Assembly (NCBI GenBank): GCA_946540735.1
Contig: CAMNIN010000044.1
Location: 1 to 34,302, forward strand
Direction: 5' to 3'
From: an uncultured Prevotellaceae bacterium
GTDB taxonomy: Bacteria; Bacteroidota; Bacteroidia; Bacteroidales; Bacteroidaceae
Length of the DNA stretch: 34,302 bases
The notes under the pieces were generated by a model that was given only the letters and a program-made list of their open reading frames with translations, searched no databases and had not been told where the DNA came from. The translations under genes were made by a program, and so were the position numbers. Positions 9,174 to 17,324 of this stretch are shown in pieces; within the stretch, counting starts at the first letter, position 1, and each line of letters starts with the position of its first letter.

Positions 9174-10124
9174 TTAATATCTCCGTGGTCTGGGCGGGTC
9201 AATGGCCTTGAGCAGTTCCCCGTTGTCGATGAGGAAACGTGCGATGGTGTCGAGCATGCCATTGATGTAACCGCCACTCTTGCTGGTGCTGTAGAGCTTG
9301 GCCAGGTCGACATACTCATTGATAGTGACGCTGATGGGAATATTCGGGAACGTCATCATCTCGGCGATAGCAATCTGCATGATCACCACGTCCATGTAAG
9401 CCAGCCGCGAGAAATCCCAGTTGCGTGAAGCGTCACTCATGTATCTCTGATACTGGTCCGCATTCAGGATAGTAGCTCTGAAGAGCTTGACAGCGAAAGC
9501 CTTGTCTTCCTCATCATCATACTCGGGAAGCAGTTCTTGTTTCTTTCCGTTGGCCAGGTCAAACCTCTTGATGGTCTTGAGCACGAAAGTGTCGACCACT
9601 TCCTTGTCGTCATTCCAATAAATGCTTTTCTCCTCCAGGAGAGCATCAAGGTCATCATTGTCCTGGATCACCGCTTTGTATAGCTTCCGCCACACCTCAC
9701 GGTCAGCCTCATAGGAGTCTTCCTCCGATGCCATATATTCCTGATAGATCTGGCTCTGCTCGATAATGCCGCAGATTTTCCTGACAAACTCGATGTCGTC
9801 GTTCCAGGTGAGCTTTTGCTGCTCTATGAAATCCTGCAGCATGAGGTTGTCCTCAAGCTGCCGTGCGAATCTGTTATCACAGAATTTGGTGGATGGTGCG
9901 GGGAGCCCCTCCCGTTTAGCCCTTGTGGTGCCCACTTCCACCCGGTGCCTCATCTCCTTGGAGACAGCGACAATGAGCGACAAGAGATAGTTGTATAGCG
10001 AATAGGCCATGGAAAGGCTGTATACCAGATCATTCTCCGCTTTATTCAGGTTCTTGGTGCCGTTCTGATAGTAAGCATAGGTTAACTGTACGATCTTTAT
10101 CCTAATTAATTCCCTGTTTATCAT
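9174..10124 (-). CDS. nusB: Transcription antitermination factor NusB (long Bacteroidetes form)
   Basis: This 316-aa protein is about twice the length of E. coli NusB, as is usual in Bacteroidetes. The N-terminal segment INRELIRIKIVQLTYAYYQN is the first NusB helix. The classical NusB fold ends the protein (about residues 230-305: NWDFSRLAYMDVVIMQIAIAEMM, FPNIPISVTINEYVDLAKLYST, YINGMLDTI). The middle is a charged helical extension. NusB with NusE binds boxA RNA and supports antitermination and processing of rRNA transcripts. It is the first gene of the minus-strand run and has its own promoter about 55-85 bp upstream. Confidence 0.92.
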   Translation of the reverse strand: MINRELIRIKIVQLTYAYYQNGTKNLNKAENDLVYSLSMAYSLYNYLLSLIVAVSKEMRHRVEVGTTRAKREGLPAPSTKFCDNRFARQLEDNLMLQDFIEQQKLTWNDDIEFVRKICGIIEQSQIYQEYMASEEDSYEADREVWRKLYKAVIQDNDDLDALLEEKSIYWNDDKEVVDTFVLKTIKRFDLANGKKQELLPEYDDEEDKAFAVKLFRATILNADQYQRYMSDASRNWDFSRLAYMDVVIMQIAIAEMMTFPNIPISVTINEYVDLAKLYSTSKSGGYINGMLDTIARFLIDNGELLKAIDPPRPRRY

Positions 10125-10176
10125 GTGAAACCTCGGTTTGACGTTATGTGTTTTTAAGATTTGCCGAACTATGATG

Positions 10177-10208
10177 CAAAAATAATTCTTTTCCTCGGTA
10201 TTTGCAAG
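10177..10208 (-). promoter_or_regulatory. Promoter of the nusB-led operon
   Basis: On the minus strand TATTTTTG (10184-10177) matches TAnnTTTG. CTTG (10208-10205) lies 20 nt upstream in the -33 position. Predicted transcription starts near 10170, giving a leader of about 45 nt. The divergent rplY promoter is about 100 bp away. Confidence 0.65.
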
Positions 10209-10278
10209 AAAACGGAATAAAATATAGGGATTTTTAGTTTTTTTCTTAAGGGAAGAGAAGTTTTCGGAAATAAATGCT

Positions 10279-10286
10279 TACCTTTG
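10279..10286 (+). promoter_or_regulatory. -7 box of the rplY operon promoter
   Basis: TACCTTTG followed by CACC fits the Bacteroidetes -7 box. No good -33 element is seen at the usual spacing. Transcription would start around 10293 and give an unusually long leader of about 170 nt before rplY. The leader carries a GC-rich segment (about 10345-10372) and a possible 12-residue upstream ORF (10373-10411). Together with the nusB promoter this accounts for the 338-bp intergenic region 10125-10462; nothing else was recognised in it. Confidence 0.6.
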
Positions 10287-10462
10287 CACCGCTTTTTTAG
10301 CACACCCGATTCAAGACAGGATTTCATCCTCCATCTTCTGCCGCTACGACGACCGGCCCTGCCGGACCAAGGATGCTGGCAACAAGGAAATTTCGTGTGA
10401 TGGCGAATTAAGCAAACTGTTTATCACTTAATTTAGAGTAACACAATTAAATTCAACGCAAA

Positions 10463-11077
10463 ATGAAAGAAATCAATGTCGCTGGCAAGCTTCGCACAGC
10501 TACCGGCAAGAAAGCGACCAAGGAACTGAGGAAAGAGGGTTACGTGCCTTGCAACCTGTATGGTGAGGCCAAGACTGAGGACGGCAAGCCCCTTGCCAAG
10601 TCATTCGCCATCCTGGCCACCGACCTCCGCAAATTGGTCTACACACCTCATGTGTATATCGCCAACATCGACATCGAGGGCGAGCATCACACCGCAGTGA
10701 TGAAAGAGATCCAGTTCCACCCCACTACCGACGCCATTCTCCACATCGATTTCTATGAGATCAACGAGGAGAAGCCGCTGACCATCGGCATTCCCGTACA
10801 TCTCGTCGGTCTGGCTCAAGGTATCCGCGACGGTGGCCGTATGAACCTCTCCATCCGCAAGATCGAGGTGACCGCTCCGTTCCAGCAGATCCCCGAGCAG
10901 CTTGACATCGACGTCACCGACCTCCGCATCGGCAAGAGCATCAAGGTGGGTCAGTTGAAGTTTGAAGGCCTTGAGATCGCCACAAGCAAAGAGGTGGTGG
11001 TCTGCTCCATCAAGATGACCCGTGCAGCATCCAAGAACGCCGCTGCCGAGGAGACTGAGGAAGCTGCCGCAGAGTAA
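10463..11077 (+). CDS. rplY: 50S ribosomal protein L25/general stress protein Ctc
   Basis: This 204-aa, two-domain CTC/TL5-type L25 binds 5S rRNA in the central protuberance of the large subunit. The N-terminal L25 domain (about residues 1-92: RTATGKKATKELRKEGYVPC, HTAVMKEIQFHP, HIDFYEI) is followed by the beta-rich TL5 domain (about 93-185: IPVHLVGLAQGIRDGGRMN). The tail is rich in Ala and Glu. It is the first gene of a plus-strand operon; pth starts 18 bp after its stop. The long leader raises the possibility of post-transcriptional control, which is inference only. Confidence 0.95.
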   Translation: MKEINVAGKLRTATGKKATKELRKEGYVPCNLYGEAKTEDGKPLAKSFAILATDLRKLVYTPHVYIANIDIEGEHHTAVMKEIQFHPTTDAILHIDFYEINEEKPLTIGIPVHLVGLAQGIRDGGRMNLSIRKIEVTAPFQQIPEQLDIDVTDLRIGKSIKVGQLKFEGLEIATSKEVVVCSIKMTRAASKNAAAEETEEAAAE

Positions 11078-11095
11078 TCCAAACCTTCTCAGGGC

Positions 11096-11689
11096 ATGGA
11101 TAAGTATCTTATCGTGGGGCTCGGCAATCCAGGCATGGACTATGCGGAGACCCGCCATAATATAGGATATATGGTATTGGACGCCTTTGCCGAGGCGTCC
11201 AATATTGTTTTCGACGACCGGCGCTACGGATATGTCGCCGAGACGTCATTGAAGGGGCGCAAGCTCTTCCTTCTGAAGCCGACCACTTTTATGAACCTCA
11301 GCGGCAATGCCGTGCGCTACTGGCTCAACAAGGAGAACATCGACGAGTCGAGACTGCTTGTCGTCGTCGACGATCTCTCCCTCCCCTTGGGGGCGCTCCG
11401 GCTGAAGGCCAGCGGCAGTGCCGGGACGCACAACGGACTGGGGCATATCCAGCAGTTGATCGGCCAGCAATACCCCCGGCTGCGTGTGGGTATCGGCAAT
11501 GATTTTCCCCGGGGCACCCAGATTGACTATGTCCTCGGCCATTTCGAGGAGGACGAGAAAGAAGTGCTGCGTCCCAGCATTGCCACTGCGATCGACATCA
11601 TCAAGAGTTTCGTACTCGCTGGTGTCAATATCACGATGAACCAATACAACAAGCGCAAGCTCAATCCCCCCGTCAAAAATGAGCAATGA
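11096..11689 (+). CDS. pth: Peptidyl-tRNA hydrolase
   Basis: This 197-aa enzyme recycles peptidyl-tRNA released by stalled ribosomes by cleaving the ester bond between peptide and tRNA. The key residues of bacterial Pth are present: GLGNPG (Asn11), TRHNIGY (His21, catalytic), FMNLSG (Asn67), [11 protein letters not shown] (Asp93) and GTHNGL (Asn113). Numbering is almost the same as in E. coli. It lies between rplY (18 bp) and the S4-domain gene, with which it overlaps by 11 bp. All three products act on the ribosome or nascent chains. Confidence 0.96.
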   Translation: MDKYLIVGLGNPGMDYAETRHNIGYMVLDAFAEASNIVFDDRRYGYVAETSLKGRKLFLLKPTTFMNLSGNAVRYWLNKENIDESRLLVVVDDLSLPLGALRLKASGSAGTHNGLGHIQQLIGQQYPRLRVGIGNDFPRGTQIDYVLGHFEEDEKEVLRPSIATAIDIIKSFVLAGVNITMNQYNKRKLNPPVKNEQ

Positions 11690-12092
11690 GGCAAGAATAG
11701 ACAAATGGCTGTGGGCGGCCCGGATCTTCAAGACGCGCTCCATCGCTGCCGATGCTTGCAAAAATGGCCGTGTGACCATCGCGGGCATGAACGTCAAGCC
11801 TTCACGCCCTGTGAAAGTAGGTGAGGTGGTGGACGTGAAGAAGCCACCTGTGACTTATTCATTCCGCATCCTGCAGTGTATCGAAAACCGTGTGGGAGCG
11901 AAACTCATCCCGGAGATCTATGAGAACGTTACCGACCCGAAGCAATATGAGATCCTGGAAATGAGTCGCATCAGCGGGTTCATCGACCGTGCCCGTGGCA
12001 CGGGGCGTCCCACGAAGCGTGACCGTCGGCAGATGGAGGCTTTTGTCGAACCGGCTCTTTTCGGTTTCGATGATGATGACGATGATGAATAG
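11679..12092 (+). CDS. S4-domain RNA-binding protein, Hsp15-like
   Basis: This 137-aa protein has an N-terminal S4 RNA-binding domain (residues about 6-65: [40 protein letters not shown]), as in E. coli Hsp15 (HslR). Hsp15 binds free 50S subunits carrying nascent chains and helps clear them. A basic segment ([15 protein letters not shown]) follows, and the C-terminus is a run of acidic residues. It overlaps the 3' end of pth by 11 bp, so coupling is likely, and it shares the peptidyl-tRNA quality-control theme. A strong terminator follows 7 bp after the stop. Confidence 0.88.
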   Translation: MSNEARIDKWLWAARIFKTRSIAADACKNGRVTIAGMNVKPSRPVKVGEVVDVKKPPVTYSFRILQCIENRVGAKLIPEIYENVTDPKQYEILEMSRISGFIDRARGTGRPTKRDRRQMEAFVEPALFGFDDDDDDE

Positions 12093-12098
12093 CAATCG

Positions 12099-12131
12099 AA
12101 AAAGAGACGCCACTCTGTGACGTCTCTTTTT
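12099..12131. terminator. Bidirectional intrinsic terminator
   Basis: An 11-bp perfect stem, AAAAAGAGACG (12099-12109) with CGTCTCTTTTT (12121-12131), has an inner CAC/GTG extension and is flanked by A- and T-runs on the two sides. It can terminate both the rplY-pth-S4 operon (+) and the convergent outer-membrane receptor gene (-, stop at 12140). Confidence 0.9.
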
Positions 12132-12139
12132 TTGTATTG

Positions 12140-15100
12140 TCAATCGACCATCATCGGACCACCGAAGCCTCCGCCAGGACGGCCACCGCCGAAACCACCG
12201 GGTCGGCCGCCACCGAAGCTGCCTCCACCAGGACGGCCACCGCCGAAGCCACCTTGACCACCACGGCCGCCGAAACCTCCTGGAGGCATTCCCATGCCGG
12301 GGAATCCCATCTGGCGGGCTTGCCTGCCGCCGAAGGCATTAAACCGGTAGATCATATGAAGCATCGCATAGCTGCTGATGTTGTTGTATTCCGTATCGCT
12401 ACGCTGCATGGCATTGATCACACGGCTGAAATTGCTCTGCTGGTGAAGGATGTCGTAGAACTGCAAGCTGACGGTCAGGGCATTTCCCTTCAAGAATCCG
12501 TGGCTGATCTGAGCGTTCCACAACAATTCGTTGGTATTCATCGAAGAGTCGTTGAAACCTCTGCGGGAGTTCTCGCTGATGCTGGTGGAGAAACTGGTGC
12601 CCCACGGTGCATAGAGGTTGATGTTGACACCGTAAGAGAAGGTCCAGGTGTCGAGGTCACTTGCGCTCTGCAATTTGTTGCGGGCGTGGGTATAGTTAAC
12701 CACTCCATTGGGTTCCACTTCCAGCCACGAATTGCGGTAGGAGAAAGAGAGACGTTCCATCACAGTCGTGGTGCGCGTATAGTTCTTCTTCGATACATGT
12801 TCCATGTTGTCGAAGAGGTAGCTCACATTGTTGACGTAGCCCAAGTTGGTGAAGGTGTTGATATTCCAATTGCCAATGCTGTCAATTGCCGTGTTGAACA
12901 TGAAAGCACCATTCACGTTCCAGTTGCCGTTGATATTCTCAGGCCGAGTGGTGCGGCCACCAGTCTGGTCGTTGTAAGTCACCAAGTTGCTGATGTTGTT
13001 TCGAGTAGTACTGAAGTTGACAAACGTCATGACCGAACGCTGATGTGCCTGCATATAGGTGTTGTAGAACAGGTTGAAATTGTTGGTGAACGATGGCTTC
13101 AGACCCGGATTACCCTTGGTGATGTTGAGCGGGTTGCTGTCGTCGGTGATGTCGAGCAGGTCAGACATGCTGGGTTGAGAGGTCGTTCCGCGGTATTGGA
13201 TGCGGAGGTTGCTCAACTGGTTGAAACGATAGCGGAAGTCGAGCGTCGGTGAAATATTGGTGACGGTCCTGACAGTATCAACAAAAACACCTTGATAGTC
13301 CTGAGTATAACGTGATCGCACCGGCTGCATCATGACACCAGCATTGAGTTGGAACTTGGGCTGGATCCAACGATAGGTGAGCTGGATGTCATGAGTGTAG
13401 TTCTTGTATTCGGAATAACGGCTCAAGTTCTTTTCCTTATGGTTCTCGATGCCGTCAGACACGCGGTCAAGATAGGGAGCCCATGTGCGGTAACGGGGCA
13501 CGATACCCTCGGAAAAAGCTGTGCCGAGATAGCCGAAGTCATAAGTTGAACGGTCGCTCTCATTGTAGCTGTAGTTGAAGCGGTAACTCAACTGCATGAA
13601 CATGGTCCTGGCAATCGGTTCGGTATAGGCGGTCTGGAGCGAGTAGCCTTTCCGGGTCGAAGGCGTCAGGTTGTATCGATTGGTCTGATAGGTGGAATCG
13701 AGCCCCAGGTAATTGAACGTCTGATAGAGCGATGTCCTGTTGATGGAGAGGCTGGTGTTGTCGTTGTCACTGTAGTTGCCATCGACACGCAGGGTGATGT
13801 TGCGGCCCATATTGTTGAGTTTCCTGTTGTATTGCAGCATACCATTGAGTGACTTTGACTCTCCATAGGAGAGGTTGATGCTGTTCTGCTGGTTGACAAG
13901 AACGCGGTTCAAATAGTTATTCTTTATTAAATAATCAACTTCATCCTTTATCGTATTTAAATCTAATCCTAGATTGGCGAAAATGTCAGGAATTGTTGCC
14001 GAAGGATTATACTGATATATTTGAAAGATTCCTTTTTGGAGATCAGATAATTGATCTGTTGACTTATCTGTTACTCTCCACTTGGCCAGCTCTTTCAGTC
14101 CTTCCTCAGAGAGCGGGTCAACGACATATTCATAGGGATCCTCGTTGAATGTAGCCTGTCTTGAAGACTGGTTACCGTCGTTTGACGAGATGGTGAAGCT
14201 CGGACGGAACATGATGTTGGTCATCGTGTCGGGAGTCCACTCCACACGCATCTGCCCGTTCCAAGAGTTTCGGCGGGTGTAGTTCTGATTGATACTGTTG
14301 GAGAAAGAGCTGGTTTGTCCCACAAAGTTCTCCGCCGACTGTTTCGAGAAGATGTCACCGTTGTTGTGGTTCCATCTGACGCTGGCGTCTGCCTTCAGTT
14401 TGCCGGTGTCCTCATAATTGAACTGCAGGCCGAGCATCTTCGACGTGTTCAGTCCGTTGTTGGCACCGCCCATGCCACCTCTGCGCCCGCCACCACCGGG
14501 GAAGCCCATGTCGTTGGTATTGTTGGCACTTCCCATCAGCATGATGCGGTATTTATCCTTGAACAAGGCAGCCATCACGCGCTCCGCATACCGGTCGTGC
14601 GTACCGATAGCAAGGTCGGCATTGCCGAAGAATCCTTTGTTCATGCCAGGTTTGAGGCCAAAGTCGAGCACGGTCTGCTCCTCGCCGTCGTCTATGCCAG
14701 TGATACGGGCCAGGTCGCTGCGCTCGTCGTAGGCACGGATCTGATTGACAATCGATGTGGGGAGGTTCTTCAACGCGGTCTGTGTGTCGCCGGTCATGAA
14801 CTCCTTGCCGTCGACGAGGATTTTCTTCACTTGCTTGCCATTGATGGTGATCTTGCCATCATCATCCACCTGCGCTCCAGGGAGTTTCCTCACCAGTTCC
14901 TCCACCACCGAACCCTCCGGCACGCGGTAGGCAGCGGAATTGTAGACGAAAGTGTCTTCCTTGACAATGACTTTCGAAGCCATTCCCGTAGCCGTGACCC
15001 CTTTGAGGAGGATGGCATCGCCACTCATGGCGACATCACCCAGGTCGGCTTCCTTACCCTCTGCCACCGTCAGGCGCTTGGCAATGGTGGTGTACCCCAC

Positions 15101-15340
15101 ACTGGTGATCTTGAGGATATACGTGCCGGCACTGTCCACCGGCATGGTGAATTTGCCCTCTTCATCAGAGAGTACACCTTTCACAAACGTACTGTCGGTA
15201 CGGAGCAACTGGAGTGTGGCCTGCATAATGCCCTCCTTCGACTGCTTGTCCAAAATTCGTCCTTTGATTCCCTGCTGTGCGTATGCCGAGGCGGAACAAA
15301 CGAGCCACAGGCATAAGCAAGTAAATAAATTTCTCATCAT
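12140..15340 (-). CDS. TonB-dependent-receptor-like outer-membrane beta-barrel protein with Gly/Arg-rich tail
   Basis: This 1066-aa protein starts at ATG 15340 with a clear signal peptide (MMRNLFTCLCLWLVCSASAYAQ). A carboxypeptidase-regulatory-like beta-sandwich follows (GIKGRILDKQSKEGIMQATL, residues about 23-100). Next is a plug-like domain (KIVLVDGKEF region: ILVDGKEFMTGDTQTALKNL), then a barrel resembling the outer-membrane beta-barrel family found in Bacteroidetes. Substrate and TonB dependence are unknown; no SusD partner is adjacent. Two oddities are visible. An AT-rich stretch encodes residues about 416-476. Gly/Arg-rich segments that both begin MGFPG occur inside (about 276-295) and as a 64-residue C-terminal tail. 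A longer in-frame start at 15412 lies within the probable leader and was not used. Confidence 0.82.
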   Translation of the reverse strand: MMRNLFTCLCLWLVCSASAYAQQGIKGRILDKQSKEGIMQATLQLLRTDSTFVKGVLSDEEGKFTMPVDSAGTYILKITSVGYTTIAKRLTVAEGKEADLGDVAMSGDAILLKGVTATGMASKVIVKEDTFVYNSAAYRVPEGSVVEELVRKLPGAQVDDDGKITINGKQVKKILVDGKEFMTGDTQTALKNLPTSIVNQIRAYDERSDLARITGIDDGEEQTVLDFGLKPGMNKGFFGNADLAIGTHDRYAERVMAALFKDKYRIMLMGSANNTNDMGFPGGGGRRGGMGGANNGLNTSKMLGLQFNYEDTGKLKADASVRWNHNNGDIFSKQSAENFVGQTSSFSNSINQNYTRRNSWNGQMRVEWTPDTMTNIMFRPSFTISSNDGNQSSRQATFNEDPYEYVVDPLSEEGLKELAKWRVTDKSTDQLSDLQKGIFQIYQYNPSATIPDIFANLGLDLNTIKDEVDYLIKNNYLNRVLVNQQNSINLSYGESKSLNGMLQYNRKLNNMGRNITLRVDGNYSDNDNTSLSINRTSLYQTFNYLGLDSTYQTNRYNLTPSTRKGYSLQTAYTEPIARTMFMQLSYRFNYSYNESDRSTYDFGYLGTAFSEGIVPRYRTWAPYLDRVSDGIENHKEKNLSRYSEYKNYTHDIQLTYRWIQPKFQLNAGVMMQPVRSRYTQDYQGVFVDTVRTVTNISPTLDFRYRFNQLSNLRIQYRGTTSQPSMSDLLDITDDSNPLNITKGNPGLKPSFTNNFNLFYNTYMQAHQRSVMTFVNFSTTRNNISNLVTYNDQTGGRTTRPENINGNWNVNGAFMFNTAIDSIGNWNINTFTNLGYVNNVSYLFDNMEHVSKKNYTRTTTVMERLSFSYRNSWLEVEPNGVVNYTHARNKLQSASDLDTWTFSYGVNINLYAPWGTSFSTSISENSRRGFNDSSMNTNELLWNAQISHGFLKGNALTVSLQFYDILHQQSNFSRVINAMQRSDTEYNNISSYAMLHMIYRFNAFGGRQARQMGFPGMGMPPGGFGGRGGQGGFGGGRPGGGSFGGGRPGGFGGGRPGGGFGGPMMVD
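12155..12300 (-). repeat. Tandem-like coding repeats for the GGGRPGG tail
   Basis: Imperfect GC-rich repeats on the minus strand encode iterations of FGGGRPGG and similar units at the end of the outer-membrane protein. The repeated core on the plus strand reads GGACGGCCACCGCCGAA and variants. Copy number may vary between strains through slippage. Confidence 0.75.
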
Positions 15341-15376
15341 TTTACCTTTTGTTGCTAATTCCGACAGTCCATGCCG

Positions 15377-15405
15377 GGGAAATTTGATTCTTTGACGAAT
15401 TTCCC
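15377..15405. promoter_or_regulatory. Inverted repeat at the start of the outer-membrane protein transcript
   Basis: GGGAAATT (15377-15384) and AATTTCCC (15398-15405) form a perfect 8-bp inverted repeat with a 13-nt loop. It falls at or just downstream of the predicted start point. It could be an operator or a 5' hairpin in the leader; sequence alone does not decide. Confidence 0.5.
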
Positions 15406-15409
15406 ATGT

Positions 15410-15442
15410 CAAAGTTTAACTGCCTCCTTGTTTTTATTCAAA
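15410..15442 (-). promoter_or_regulatory. Probable promoter of the outer-membrane protein gene
   Basis: On the minus strand TTTG (15442-15439) lies 20 nt upstream of TAAACTTTG (15418-15410), a -7 box with one extra base between TA and TTTG. The leader would be about 60 nt to ATG 15340. Confidence 0.5.
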
Positions 15443-15586
15443 ATCGAAGTCAGATCTACTGCATGATGTGGGCGAACAGGCGTAGATACTCAGCACCTAA
15501 ACACGCATAACTATTCGGGCGGATTCGAATTTGTTCGGGCGGATTTGCCGCTCGGCACCCGAAGGGTGACGCTTGGCTTGTCCAAG

Positions 15587-15661
15587 AATCCGGCCGCATT
15601 GAATGAAAGCATTTTTTGTTCGGGCGGATTTGCAATCCGGCCGCATTGAATGAAAGCATTT
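15587..15661. repeat. 28-bp direct repeat pair, second palindromic repeat type
   Basis: A 28-bp sequence starting AATCCGGCCGCATTGAATG occurs at 15587-15614 and 15634-15661 (period 47). Nearby are several copies of CGGGCGGATT (around 15520, 15536 and 15620). This and the following repeats fill most of the roughly 600-bp gap between the outer-membrane protein gene and aroB. A 69-aa frame across them is repeat-derived and not called. Confidence 0.8.
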
Positions 15662-15678
15662 GCAATGCGCTTAAAGCG

Positions 15679-15786
15679 GATTAAAAATCCTGATACTCAC
15701 TGCATCGGGATTACAAATCCCGATGAACAACGATGAACAACGGCAAATCCCGAAGAACAACGATGAACAGCGACAAATCCCTAAGA
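15679..15786 (+). repeat. Dispersed palindromic repeat, aroB-side copy with degenerate short repeats
   Basis: Positions 15679-15728 match the 55-bp unit seen at the left edge of the window, including the perfect palindrome ATCGGGATT-ACA-AATCCCGAT. It is followed to about 15786 by decayed short repeats of the type CGATGAACAA and CAAATCCC. Confidence 0.8.
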
Positions 15787-15814
15787 ATGGTGATATATCC
15801 AAATGATTATAAGA

Positions 15815-15832
15815 GGGGGAAAGTGGGGTGCT
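15815..15832 (+). repeat. Conserved tail of the dispersed repeat (aroB side)
   Basis: GGGGGAAAGTGGGGTGCT matches the tail at 214-229 with a one-base insertion. It has the same orientation and a similar distance to the downstream promoter. Confidence 0.7.
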
Positions 15833-15886
15833 GAATAATTACGAATGGACTTTAATATATTAAATAAGGTAAAAAACGATAAAAAA

Positions 15887-15918
15887 TTTCTCTATTCGGA
15901 CAGGTTTAGGTAACTTTG
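15887..15918 (+). promoter_or_regulatory. Promoter of aroB
   Basis: TAACTTTG at 15911-15918 matches the -7 consensus, with TTTC at 15887-15890 exactly 20 nt upstream. The leader to the aroB ATG is about 90 nt and AT-rich. Confidence 0.65.
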
Positions 15919-16015
15919 CAACGAAATTTGTGCGAGCAAGCACCAACTGACAGTTTTGTTTTTCACGTTAGCGCAAAAATATGAATTATTAAAAATAAGG
16001 TAAAAAGAGAATCAA

Positions 16016-17065
16016 ATGATAAGCAACGTCACCATATCCGACTCACTCGATCAAGACCTCGCCATCGCTATCGCCGAGTGCAGTCACGACCAAACGTTCA
16101 TCCTGACCGACACCACGACCAAAGCCGTTTGCTGGCCATTGCTCAGCGACCACCCCAGTTTGAAAAACGCCCGGCACATCACCATCCAGGCTACCGATGT
16201 CAACAAGACGTTGGAAAGCCTTTCCTCCGTGTGGGAGGCACTGGGAAACTGCGGGGCGACACGTCACTCCTGCCTGGTCTGCTTAGGCGGTGGCATGGTG
16301 ACAGACCTGGGCGGATTCGCCGCCTCCACCTTCAAGCGCGGCATCAACTACATCAACATCCCCACTACCCTTCTGGCCATGGTGGACGCCTCCGTCGGAG
16401 GAAAGACCGGCATCAACTTTAACGGGCTGAAAAACGAGATCGGCGTATTCTCTGAAGCAGCCGATGTCATCATCAACACCCGCTTTCTTCAGACCCTTGA
16501 CGACGAAAACCTCCGATCAGGGTTCGCCGAGATGCTGAAACACGGTCTGATCTCCGACGAAGCACATTGGTCAGAGCTAATCAACTACGACCTCCGCCGG
16601 CACGACCTGCAGCAACTCCAACCCATGGTAGCTAAGTCTATCATGGTGAAAGCCAAAATCGTAGAGCAGGATCCCCACGAGCAAAATATCCGCAAAGCAC
16701 TCAACTTAGGGCACACCACAGGCCATGCTTTTGAGTCGTGGGCCATGCGTCAAGGGCATCCCATCCTACATGGCTATGCCGTAGCCTATGGAATGATCTG
16801 CGAACTCTATCTCAGTTGCGTGAAGACCCATTTCCCCACGGACAAGATGCGCACTACCGTGGCCTTTATCAAAGAATATTACGGCAAACCATCCATTTCA
16901 TGCGATGACTACCCCCAACTGACCGAACTCATGACCCACGATAAGAAAAACCGTGGAAATGCTATCAATTTCACCCTTTTGGGAGGAATCGGCAACATCC
17001 GCATCAACCAAACAGCGGAAAGAAATGAAATCGAAGAAGCCCTCGACTTCCTCAGGGAATGTTGA
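16016..17065 (+). CDS. aroB: 3-dehydroquinate synthase
   Basis: This 349-aa cytoplasmic NAD+- and metal-dependent enzyme catalyses the second step of the shikimate pathway, converting DAHP to 3-dehydroquinate. The nucleotide-binding and active-site region is well conserved: CLGGGMVTDLGGFAASTFKRG, INIPTTLLAMVDASVGGKTG and NEIGVF. It is followed by FRSGFAEMLKHGLI-type metal-site residues (GFAEMLKHG) and the metal-binding GHTTGHAFE and HGYAVAYGM segments. The shikimate product chorismate feeds the menaquinone operon in this window. It is a single-gene unit with its own promoter; no intrinsic terminator was recognised downstream. Confidence 0.95.
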   Translation: MISNVTISDSLDQDLAIAIAECSHDQTFILTDTTTKAVCWPLLSDHPSLKNARHITIQATDVNKTLESLSSVWEALGNCGATRHSCLVCLGGGMVTDLGGFAASTFKRGINYINIPTTLLAMVDASVGGKTGINFNGLKNEIGVFSEAADVIINTRFLQTLDDENLRSGFAEMLKHGLISDEAHWSELINYDLRRHDLQQLQPMVAKSIMVKAKIVEQDPHEQNIRKALNLGHTTGHAFESWAMRQGHPILHGYAVAYGMICELYLSCVKTHFPTDKMRTTVAFIKEYYGKPSISCDDYPQLTELMTHDKKNRGNAINFTLLGGIGNIRINQTAERNEIEEALDFLREC

Positions 17066-17134
17066 ATAAATATCGACGTTTTACGCAGAAAATTGATTTT
17101 TTACATTTTTTAAGAAATAAAAAGTAAAAAAATC

Positions 17135-17165
17135 TTTGTCAATTGAGAAAGACTTTATAAATTTG
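17135..17165 (+). promoter_or_regulatory. Canonical Bacteroidetes promoter for the first secreted-protein cassette
   Basis: TTTG (17135-17138), 19 nt, then TAAATTTG (17158-17165) followed by CACC. This is one of the best matches in the window. Transcription should start near 17172. Confidence 0.8.
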
Positions 17166-17227
17166 CACCAAATTAATGTACCAAAAAAGGGAAAAAAAGC
17201 TAGATAAACCACGAGACTGGCACTCAG

Positions 17228-17263
17228 AGAGGTACAAACCTCTGACAATCAACTCTGTAGAGT
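17228..17263 (+). promoter_or_regulatory. Two small hairpins in the 5' leader
   Basis: AGAGGT-ACAA-ACCTCT (17228-17243) and ACTCT-GT-AGAGT (17252-17263) lie in the roughly 150-nt leader of the secreted-protein gene at 17325. They may stabilise or regulate the mRNA; function is unknown. Confidence 0.4.
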
Positions 17264-17324
17264 AATATAAGCTCATGAGAATATAATGAGAAATTTTTAT
17301 ATATAAACTTAAATAATTTAAATT

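Noticed and set aside
12137..15316. Long plus-strand ORFs opposite the outer-membrane receptor
   Set aside because: These are antisense shadows. The receptor frame has a signal peptide, domains and a promoter.
15456..15665. 69-aa minus-strand ORF upstream of aroB
   Set aside because: It lies wholly in repeats, and its internal repetition mirrors the 28-bp direct repeat. This looks like a repeat artefact.
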